In this document: positions 27,501 through 38,800 of the stretch, piece by piece | Numbering within the stretch: position 1 is the stretch's first letter | How the letters are laid out: each line of letters starts with the position of its first letter | NCBI GenBank assembly: GCA_949710005.1 | Contig: OX453273.1 | Location: 301,001 to 365,000, forward strand | DNA length: 64,000 nucleotides | Reading direction: 5' to 3' | From: Ricordea florida | Taxonomy: Eukaryota > Cnidaria > Anthozoa > Corallimorpharia > Ricordeidae | Program-made: the position numbers and the translations under genes | Notes under the pieces: generated by a model | Seen by the model: the letters and a program-made list of their open reading frames with translations, nothing else | Databases searched by the model: none | Told to the model about the DNA's origin: nothing

Positions 27501-30500
27501 ACAATACTTGCTTTGAATAAAGGTTTGGTAATAGTGAGTGCCAACTGTATAATATGTGGTTGTGCTATTTTTAGGTCATATCATAAAAACAATACATGTA
27601 AGAAAGAGTTATTGAAATCTTAATATGTTCAAAAAGATTGCTGCACTACGTACTCCTGTAAGAAAATAATGTGAAATCAACATCAATCAGTCAAAAGTAT
27701 ATACCACATGAAAGTTTAATTGTGCTGTTACAGAAACAGGCAAAATATCCATACCCAACCATAGAATAGTATATTATTTTGAATATATGAAAATTTCTAT
27801 TATAAAAACTGCAGATAAAAAAAAGAATTAATAATTATAAGGACGGTATTTCATCGAAAAAGTCATGGCAGCCAGAGGTATTGAACTGTAACCAATGACA
27901 TATAGTAACGAGAAGAACTATCATTATATTATTATCATTATTATTATCATTACTATTATTATTACTGGTATTGATATTATTATTACTGTTATGTTTTTTA
28001 TGTTAAACATAATATATTTTTATGGGGTGGGATTCATGTCCTAATCTTGGTAAAGGTATTGTTACTCTGCTACTAAAAGCAATACAAAAATCTTCTTAAT
28101 AGGCTTTCCATCAGAGGAGGCAGTAATCAAAACAGCTCCAAACAATACCATTTCTTCTTAAAGGCTTAGAATCTAGTGCAGTCATTTGTCTATAAAGTTT
28201 GTGTGGAAAATCATTATTGAAAGCATAGGGCATTTAGGAAACTTGAAACACTTGTAACTACATACAGCACACTTGCAATGAATATATGAGAGAGATCATA
28301 AACATTTTGGCATTACAAAATTTATTTTCTTCTTTATAAAGTTTTTCCAATGTAAAAGGTTAATTGCATGTTGTGGTTGTTATGAAATATTGATATTTGA
28401 CATCATAAAAATAAAGTAAACAGCAGAAAGTAACAAAGTTAATATGTTATGTCTAACTTTGCAAATTAAGGCTTGAATTAACATTTCATTTGTGAAAAAA
28501 GGGCAGTGGTTCTAGATAGCAATATTATCAGGGGAGAGGGGGTCATTGCACTCCTAGGTAAAACTGACCCATTGTGAAAAGGCTATGAAACTTGTTGTCT
28601 CTACGGTTTATTATTGAAACCTTTCAATCAGAGAATACATACATATATATATATATAGCAAAGAGAAATACTACTCAGAATTCAGTAATCACATTTGCTT
28701 TATTTTGAAATGATCGCATTGATCACTGATAATATTGCAGAACCAGTACTTTATAGTGACACAGGGTATATATTCTGTTGAAAATGTTTAACATAATTGC
28801 TACATCAAGAAAATTTACAATATTTTCACTGTTGCAATGATATCAGATCACATCGTTATAAATGATTGCTATAACAACTGCAACTCTCTGTGTTGGGAAT
28901 TACTTCAAACTGGAAACGCTATCGTTTTATTATGATAAAAACCTATTTACATTCTCTTATAATATGTTGGTCGTCTTCCGATTCCGTTTTTAAACTAATA
29001 GAATTATTTTCCAGAGACATCTCCAATCGTTGAAGTTGTTCTTACTCGGTGTCCCTTCTAAGTCGTTTTTCTAAATGTGGTACGCCAATATATTTTGTTA
29101 TGTAATCGTTCACTCATGTCCTGTATTTCTATCAATAACACATTCAAATTCAAAACTAACTTGATTGAATTCCTGGTCCTTTTCCCTGCTGTTTCGTTTG
29201 CCTTTTTCTGGAGCGAGCAGTTGTTGTCTTGGCTGCGATTTCTGTTGTTATTCTCCCTGCTGTCGTTTCTCTATCCCTGCTTTGAGTCGTGCTTTCTTCG
29301 TGTTCATTTTCACGGTATTCGAACTTATTCGACGACGATCTCGTGCTAATATTTCTTGAATATCTCGGAGATCACCTTGCTGGGATGTACTTCCAGGACG
29401 AGTGAAATCGGTTTCCACAAAATTTACATTACTTTCAAAAAGGCATCACCGAATAATGGCGGAAATTCAGCAGTTCTCAAGTGCGTTAGTATTGCCAGGT
29501 AACCTGGCCTGCGAACGGACACCTTTAAAATACAGATATATATATATATATACATATATAAAAACTCTCGGCTCGATTTACTCGGGCTTGCGAGCCACGT
29601 GGTCTGACCGGAACCGACACGATTAGTAACCTCGCTACGCTCGGCCTTCGGCCTCGCTTCGCGAGGAATTATTCTTTTCTTAATTACATTGTAAGTTTAA
29701 AAAATTACTGCCTTCATTTATTCACTACAATCAGCTGTAGTTACTTAACAAAAGAAATAAATAACCGTAAAAGTGTGAACTATAAGTAGACCTGGTCCAA
29801 CGCAACACGTGAATGACTAACATACATTTGAGACATTTTACAATTTAGAAGAACATTTTTTACGAAAACAACGGCGTTGAAACCAAAGTTCTCAATCGAC
29901 ACACTAAATGACAACGTCGACAACGCGAAAAGCTGCCAGTGAAAGCGCTACATTCTGCAATTTGCCGCCAAGAGAAAATTCCCGCGGGAGTATTTCTTGG
30001 CCGTCGACAGGGGAGATGTTTATATGATTAAAGGACATAAAAATTTGAAATCTTTCATCAGTTTGCTTCTCATTCAAAAGTAGTGCATTCAGAAGATCAT
30101 TTTTCTGAAGAAGGTTTGTTTAGAAGTCGGTTTTCCAAGTCAAGTGTCAAGTTTAAGGGAAAGTGGAAAGTGCGAGTGCTGAGTCACGCATCAGTGAGCA
30201 AATATTAGGGACTTTAAGCAGCGAGAACGGCAACGGCGACGGCGACGGGAGAGGCCTCCGGGAAAACCCAAATCTCATAATGCGCATGTCTGCCGGAAAA
30301 TATCTTGCCGTTGCCGTCACGTCGGAACGTGAATAAAGGCAATCTCCGGTTGTGTGAAAACGTGAGTACTAAAATCCTATTTTCTTTGCTATTTTGTCGT
30401 ACGTAATGACATTTAAGCAATGAGTGACTACTAAAAAGTCTAAATATACTTTATAATCATTTTTTATCAGAAAAGTTTGTCCCCTTGGTAAAGGGGAAAG

Positions 30501-32766
30501 CGCAACTGAAGACCAAAGCAAAGCAAATTAAGCTCTTTGTTTGAAAATGAAATTACCCGTAGAGAATTTTTCTCGTTTGTTTGGCCTAGCTACATAACTG
30601 AAGTTATATGAAGTAAGCAGTCATTAATTGATTAAAATGATTTTACATAAAAGCCAGAACCTTTCTGTCGCTGTCTAGACCAAGTTCCAAGGTGATAACA
30701 GCGTCGCTTGGCCCATTTTATTTTCAGTTAATGTGCAATCGTAGGAATTCAATACACTGAAGCGTCTTTGAAAAATTTCTGATCTAACTTTATAATGTGT
30801 GCTACGAATACATGTTACATTTGACAACGGACCTGATCTAAAAATATAACTTCGATAATTCTCACGTGAGAACTCGTGTTGTTGTTGTTTGTAAACTTTA
30901 TATTTCGCTGTTATTTATTTCGTGTATGTGTAGATGTGATTGAAATAAGGACCGAAAGAATTCTCTGTTCTCTAAAATGGAATTCGGAAACACATTCATC
31001 ATCCTCAAGAACATCGAAATCAAAATACTTGAATGAATTGTATGGTAAATCCAAATTTTCCGAACTGTTTGGGTCGTACAGCAAGAGAATATCGTCATCG
31101 CTAATCAAAAGCTGGTTTCTTGCCGATTTAAGCGAAAAACAAGACAGACAAACTTAACTGGTTAACTGGCGTGCCATGACTGCCGTCCCAGTTTCGCGGT
31201 AGCGTGCTTAAGTGCTTTAAAGCTCGCCCCACGACCGCGTTCTCTCCCCAGTCTTTTCGCTGTTCCGACGTCGCCGTTCCCGTTCCGGTTCTCGTTGCTT
31301 AAAGTCCCTATTATGCAGACAAAACTTATGCAAATTTGTGGTCCATAGCACGGAGTCTTCCCACTTCTCGGCTTTCTTCGCTACAATTTTGTCTGTTTTC
31401 CACAGCACGGAGTCTTTCCGCTTCTCGGCTTTCTTCGCTACAATTTTGTCTGTTTTCCACAGCACGGAGTCTTTCCGCTTCTCGGCTTTCTTCGCTAAAA
31501 TTTTGTCTGTTTTCCACAGCACGAAGTCTTTCCGCTTCTCGGCATTCTTCGCTACAATTTTGTCTGTTTTCCACAGCACGGAATCTTTCCGCTTCTCGGC
31601 GTTCTTCGTTAACATTTTGTCTATTTTCTCGAGCCCGGACTCTTTCTGCTTGTCGACGTTCTTCGCAATAATTTCGTCTCCTTTCTCTTTCCCGAGCGCG
31701 CCTTCTTTGGCGATTTAATTCGCTCATTCTTCCTCAGTTAATTCTTGCTCTCTTTCCCGTTGCTCTTCACCTGAACCCTGTGTTCTGCAAATTATATTTT
31801 CCCTGCTATTGTTTGTTGACATGGCAATAGAAATTGTTTCGTTTATCCTTTAGTAAAACTTTAACAGTGTAGAGTAGTAATATTGTGTCTCAAAAAGACA
31901 ATGAACTGAAAATTTCTTTTTCAGTCGTCAACGCAATTTCCCGCCAAAAATATGCGGGTTACCAGAACAGCTTCCAAATAAATCACGTCACCTCGATCAG
32001 TTGACACATGAGCCCACAATATGGTCATGTGATGCTGGTCAGTGGCTATCCCGTTTTGACAGCTGTCAATTGACCATATTGTGAATGTCCAATATAAAAG
32101 ATGTGGATTTGCCAAGACACGCCTGAGATACCCCTCCCTTCCTTTTGATAGTCTCCCCTACCCTACCCGTACAATCTGTAGACGCGTACGTACGTACGGA
32201 CGTACGCTCGGTCAGTCACGTGACAACCAAAGGAAAAGAGGTTGACCGTATTCCATGAGTATGGGGCTCTGCTCCACGCGCGCTTCGCCCCGCTATAAAA
32301 TATAGACAAGATCATCTAATATGATGATTTCTCGATAGTCGGACAAGGAGTATTTTAAAGTTATGCGTCCAACAGCTCCAGTAAAGATAGCCTACGTGTA
32401 GCCGCACCCTCCCCCGGAAGGAAAAAACATGAAGAGGGAACCCTCCTCCCGTTTTTTCTTTCGGGGGGAGGGTGCGGCTACACGAAGGCTACAGTAAAGA
32501 GTGAAAATTTTCTAAGTCCCCTGTAGATTTCAACTTTGCTATAGCCGGGCTCTACTTGATAATTTACATGAAGATTTGTGGCGGTCATCTTATACTGTCC
32601 GTAAACTTGTTTTCCGATTCCTGCTCTTCGAGACAGCAGATACACTCTCTTGCAGTCTCTCTTTAGCTCATAACATCCGTAAGTACACGAGTTGGAATTA
32701 CTGAGTCTTTCGTTGTCGTTTTCAGACGCCTGGTTCTTATCTGGAGCACGTTTTGGCCCCGGGGAA

Positions 32767-32800
<34 letters not shown>

Positions 32801-35800
32801 CGCCGTGAAGGGTATGGTTTTCAAGCAGTTTACTCTAGCATATATAGGGTTTATAAATCAGATCGTTTGGGTCTAGAACAGGGTATCATTTTTCAAGAAA
32901 CTGACCATTTGGTTGAAGATTTTATCTAGACTGAGGAAACCAGGAATTGACTATCAAACTGTCAAAAATCTGGATGCAAATGGAAATCAGTGGTTAAAAA
33001 ACTGGTTCATACTCTAGGATAGGAGTGATTTGGGGGGTTTACTCTAGCATAGTGTAGCAAAATTCAGCTGAACCAGCTCTGGTATAGGCCAAGGGTTCCA
33101 GGGTTCCAGCGGCACATCCCCACCCAGAAATTCCTTAGGTAGCCCCCCGGGGTTTTGGCTCAAAGAAATGCCATTTTTATCGGCTATCACGGTGAGAGCC
33201 CTTTGACGTCACGCATACATCGCTAGGCTGCTAAGTTACTCCAAGATGGCGGCGTTCTGTGTCGATTTTAGTGCGAGTTTAGACAGGAATTTCACACGGT
33301 TTGGAAGCACTTTGAAGGCTGAAATTTTGGAGATTAAGTTATCTATGTATTACCTTTCCGTTGGCTTAAAGAAAACAATGTGCAATTTTCTACCCTACTT
33401 CTCCTTTAAATATTATATTTAATTTAATGCAGCTTTAGATGGCCTGCAAGTTGATATGAATCTTTTTTATTCTTCTTTACTATTATAAAATCTAAACAGA
33501 ACATGTAGATTTAATGCAAAAGAGAAATAAAATTTGAGCCACATCAAGCCTATTGAGTTTTTCAGCGGTCTAAAGTGTTTGTGCTGGGATTCATACTAAA
33601 AAAAATTTCCCTTTCCACTGAAAAATATCACCTGCATGGTTTGTTGAAAACCTGGGCCTGGAATAAGGCAATATCGGATATCAAGAAATACCTTTTAAAG
33701 GAATGCATATTATTTATTACCCAAGTTGTATGGTAGCAATAGCTTCCATATAAACCATTATGAAAGGTTACCACAGGATGAACAATGAACGTTAGTTACA
33801 GTCTAAGGATATTTTTTGCTAATGCAAATTTATGTACAAATTCTTCAAAATGTGGTTGATTACTTACAAAGTCCCATTATTGTGGTTCTAAGGTTGCCTA
33901 CATGTTCTTAACACAGTACGTTATAGCATACTTTAATACCGACCTCATAAATTCCAAGCGCAGTAAATATTTGACCTCGAATTTCATCCACTGATCCTCG
34001 CTCACTTCCAGCCATACTGGCCTATACCCAAAAGTGATTAATGCATTCATAAATTAGCAATTTAAAGCAGCTACTACGTCACAGACACTGTAGAAGGTTT
34101 CCAGTGAATAGGAATGATATCCATCTTTTTCTGCCTAAGTAATATCCAGATAAGGAAGGCATAGTTTGAATATACCAGTTATTTGTATATTAAACTAATT
34201 TAGATTAGTTTAAATATAAAAATATACACAATCTTCAGATGGGTATGTCAAAAATATATGACCATGACAGTTTATTGGGGGACGTTCATAGCCTAAATGC
34301 AATTAGGAAATAAATCCTGGGTCTTACCACACTGCGGGCACAATCTGGGGCTAGGTAACAAAACAAGCAGAGACATGCAGAAGAAAGAAAGAAATACCTC
34401 TTTCCCCATGCCCCGTTGACCTCATTTTGCCATCCAGGTGAGACTTGCATATAATATTGCATCCAAACATAATACTAAAAACATGCCTTTAGAATGTTAA
34501 AACAACATCTATTTACAGCTTTTTTGCTATTTTAAACTTACAATGTACACTTTAACAATTCAGGACATTATTCCTCACAACTGCTCATCACCAGAGCTTG
34601 ACTTTTGTAAAAAGAAATTATGTTAACAAGGGCACTAGAAAGAATTGTGTACCATACTCTTCCTGCTTCCAAACTTCCCTTTATTCTTTGGCCATTTAAT
34701 GTCTTCATGTTTTATTCGCCACATCTGAGCCATCAAAGCTGCTTCAAAAGCTTGCTTCCTGTCCAAAAAATTGAAACAATAAAGAATTAATAAAATGATC
34801 TCATGGTGCATGGCAAATAAACTAACATTAGTTTAAGTGGACCTTATTAAGGTTCCACCAATGTGGAGTAAAATTGCCGTTATCTCAAAATTCACTTTAC
34901 ATGTTTTGAGCCAGGTTAAAAAGGTAACAAAACTAAAATGAAACGTACTAACCAAAAAATGAAAAAAGCTAACAACTTTTGTAATACACTTGGGCTTAAT
35001 TTTTAAAGCAGGAATCAAGACTACAATGTATTGATGTGAAATCAAAAATACTTCTAATACTCCTATGCCAAATTCTGCAGCATTTGCTTTGCAATTTCAG
35101 CTGGTAGGGTTGTTAGTATGGCATGCAGGTTTAATAAGGCATATTGAGTGGCCAATGGCTTTGTCATATTTTCAACCAAGCAACTACTGTTTTTGAGATT
35201 ATTGGCTGGTGTGTATTTTTTTAAATTTCTAAAAAAAAGGGATTTTAAAACAATTTTCCCGAGTAATCCGGCACAAGAGCGATTGTCATTGGGGGAAAGA
35301 ATACCAAAACCATCATTTGTATTTTGCCCAGACATTTATTCAGGAAAAATTAACAAAGTACAACTTGCGGCTACTCTTACCTCTGCCACAACAAAACGCC
35401 AATTAAAATGGCCACAATCAGCGCAAAAACAAGGGTTCCAGCCAATATGTATGGCCATGTTGCAGTCTCCTCTATTGAATAAAAAACACAAAGGTGTAAA
35501 TGAAAAAAAAGATTCGATGAAATTCTTAGAGATAACCCAACCCATCCTAAACCTTATCATACTGTACCTTCCTTTGCCTCTTCACAAAATTCATTGTCAA
35601 AACCACAAGCAGGACGTCCAAGAGGAACTTTGGTGGTTCCCCCTGGCCAAATGATCCTTTGATTTTTCCACTCGAGGTTTCCAGATGTACCAAAGTAGTT
35701 GGCAATTCTTACATCCGAAGATGCTTGTTGCAAGTAGTTCTTTATCTGGTATGAAGCAACCCTGTCACCCTTTGAGTCAATTCCAACAGGACCTGAGACA

Positions 35801-38800
35801 CCTGTTAAAAAAGGATGAGACAAAAGAAACTTAAGAGCTTCCTTTTACTCTCTTTAATGTACATTGGTTATGACAGCACGCAACGTTGGTCAAAAGGTAT
35901 AAATTACCCTTAACGTAAGGTATTGTTGTGAGAGATCTAGAGACCACCCACTATGGAGCTTAAGTAAAAGAGCAAGGACTGCAACAGTAATGATATCAAA
36001 AAACAACAAAACAATAGACAACACAGTGAACAATTTGGAATGAGACAAAAAGTGTGTTATTAGATGAAAAAATAGCTGCCATTAAGGTCCACTTACCGAT
36101 AAATTGCCTACCAAACATTGCCTTGGAAATATTCTTTCCTTCAGAAATGGAAATGTTCTGTTGCAAGGTGTCATTCAGGGTATACGCATAGAGAAGGATG
36201 GCATCATGCAGGTAAGCTGCATAGCTATTAGTCTGAAAGTAAAAAAAGCTACCGTTTATTTTCACATTTTTAAAGTAAGAAATATAACACTAGTGATAGA
36301 ATTGAGTTACTAAATGAAAACACACATGATTCCCTGCAACTCTGAGTTTCGTGCTTACGCACTCATCAGGCAGATTTAATGAAGAAAACCCTATCAGCTA
36401 GTATATATATATATATATATTTACAATAAGTAGAACAATAGGAGAAGCTGCGCGTTAATTACAATAGGTGAGGAAGGCGGATCTATTAGAACAAAGGAAT
36501 GTGTGAAGTAAACTGTCTAAACTAAAAACTAAAAACTAAAAGCGTAGGGGCGTAAAACAATAGTTCAGTATTGTATAGGATGAGCGTCAATTGTTCTTTA
36601 AGTAAAACTTGTTTTCATGTCGGCACTTGGAAATAATTTCATATCGTTTGTTCAGGAGATTGTAATTGCTGTGATCTGAACTTATTTCCAAGTGCCGACA
36701 TGAAAACAAGTTTTACTTAAAGAACAATTGACGCTCATCCTATACAATACTGAACTATTGTTTTACGCCCCTACGCTTTTAGTTTTTAGTTTTTAGTTTA
36801 GACAGTTTACTTCACACATTCCTTTGTTCTAATAGATCCGCCTTCCTCACCTATTGTAATTAACGCGCAGCTTCTCCTATTGTTCTACTTATTGTAAATA
36901 TATATATATATATACTAGCTGATAGGGTTTTCTTCATTAAATCTGCCTGAGAGTGCGTAAGCACGAAACTCAGAGTTGCAGGGAATCATGTGTGTTTTCA
37001 TTTAGTAACCCAATTCTATATACCGCTCTACACAAATGTGTATTGAGCACTATTCAGCAGTGTTTTCTACAACTTCTCACGATTAACACTAGTGATATTA
37101 ATAATGCCAAGCATTAATACCCTGCTAACAAGTTTGCAACTGAAATAGGCAAAAAGGAATGTGACACAACAAACCCCACCTCGAGAAAGTGGTTTCAGAG
37201 CCACCTTATTGACGAGCGAGTCGAAATAGTGTCAAGACTAAAAAAGATCTTTTTAATCTTAGGAAATTACACCGTTATAAGTTAACACTTATTCACCGGG
37301 CGGGAGTTCCATTTGGGAATAACCTGTGCCCGAGGCCGAAGGCCGAGGGTCATGCTCAAAACCAAGGGTATCGTTTTTCCCTTTACAGACTGATCTAGCC
37401 CAGTTAATATCTCATTTATTTATTTTTTTTTTTTGGATGTCTTCTTTTTAAAGTTGGAAAAGAGTAAAGAGTAAGTAAGGACATATGACATAACTTCCAG
37501 AGTGCTTACAAAGCCAAAGAAATAATGTGAGCATGATTTTCAACGGTTGACTTTTATTCTGACTTTTACCGGTATTTTCCTTAATTAACAGTTATAGCTT
37601 ATTTTTGTAGCAATCGCTACAGTGGGGAAAAAATCTGGCAAGTGGCTGTATCGTAAAAAGCTGGACATGTCACGAGCGTGTGATTAGCCAATCACATTCC
37701 AGGACCTAGGATTCCAGCCTGCTCAGATGCTTGAGAAAAAATATGTCATATTGTTGGAATGATAACATTAATTCTTAACAAATAATTATCAATGATCTTT
37801 TGTTACTGCCGTTATCTTTCAATGTTAAGTCAAGTCCACCACTATAAATCCTTTTTGAGCCACTTTAGAGAGACACATGGGATATTTCATGGCCGCGTGG
37901 ATATACCAAATTTCTCTCGGAGTGGTGGAAAATATTTCACTCATTCGCTGAGCCCACCCTTTAAAGATTTTTTTGTCAACATGAGAAGAAAAATTTCGCA
38001 TCTCCGAGGGACAATGTAATTTTTTTTTACTTCTTAAAATTTAATGGTGTACTTAGTACTGAGTGAAAATTAACTTAAAGTCTCCTCCACCAGTGATATC
38101 ACACGTGCAGATACATGTGATATCAATTTTACCGATTTGCTACCACTTGGCATACCACTCAAATTAATATTATAAAAGAATTTAGTAGAATGATATGTAT
38201 AATTTATTTTCAATTTGGTCAAGGGGAGAATAATGTGAGAATAATGTAAAACATCTTGAAAAATTGTACTTACTTCATTTGGGAAATTAATGGAGTAATT
38301 CATCTCAGGCATTCTGGTGTATACAGCAGTTGTAAAATCTTCATACTCCTTGGAATCAGGAATATACTGACTAACATTTATAATTCCTTCATAAGCAGCA
38401 CAAGCCTCATCATCCCTACCATCCTGAGCATCGTCAGGGGCTTTGCAGGAATTGAGGAGTATTTCTAGGGTGATTACCACAATCTCTCCATTCAGCAAGC
38501 CCAGATCTTTCATAGCCAACATAAATTGTCTCAAGGAGTTTCCATAGCAAAGAACCATGAAGACTACAAAAAGAAAAAACAATGCCCTGTTTTATCATTC
38601 CCATAGTAAGATCATGGTTCTATCTCCATTTTAATTTGAAGATAACAGAAACCAGCTAATTCGAAACTACATCGCACTACGGTTAGCTCTTCTAAAAACT
38701 ATCAATGGAATATTTTAAAAATGAAAACTATTCCATTTCTAGATTTCTTAGAAAGTCGAGGAATTCATCTTTGATTCAGCTTTATGTCGTGAGGAATAAG

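Larger units (their letters stand above)
17373..33405. repeat. Giant inverted repeat with TTAA-flanked ends
   Basis: The left arm starts at 17373 and the right arm ends at 33405, both with AGGAGAAGTAGG after TTAA. Near-identical stretches pair 18305-25880 with 29670-26540 (after removing the gypsy element), around a loop of about 650 bases. Outer parts also pair (for example AAGCCAACGGAAAGGT and AGAACGCCGCCATCTTG on both sides). The TTAA border plus AGG end would suit a Kolobok- or piggyBac-type TTAA element, but I see no transposase, so the class is inference. It could equally be an inverted duplication. Confidence 0.75.
16833..33943 (-). other. 17.1-kb cyclase intron 7 filled with repeats
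   Basis: The intron separates exon 7 (ends TALGIYE) from exon 8 (GNLVAVKK) in phase 0. Nothing cellular and coding is recognised inside. It holds the giant inverted repeat, a gypsy element, a Harbinger-like element, a 57-bp tandem repeat and several MITEs. Confidence 0.85.
36297..37020. repeat. Near-perfect palindrome, 340-bp arms
   Basis: Arms 36297-36636 and about 36682-37020 are inverted copies around a 45-base spacer; small differences include ACTCATCAGG against CCTGAGAGT. Each arm includes a (TA)n run and one hammerhead-like motif. It lies in the intron between cyclase exons 2 and 3. Confidence 0.88.

Noticed and set aside
31338-31718. 126- and 111-codon plus-strand frames (Ser/Phe-rich repeats)
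   Set aside because: They are antisense shadows of the 57-bp tandem repeat read on the minus strand.
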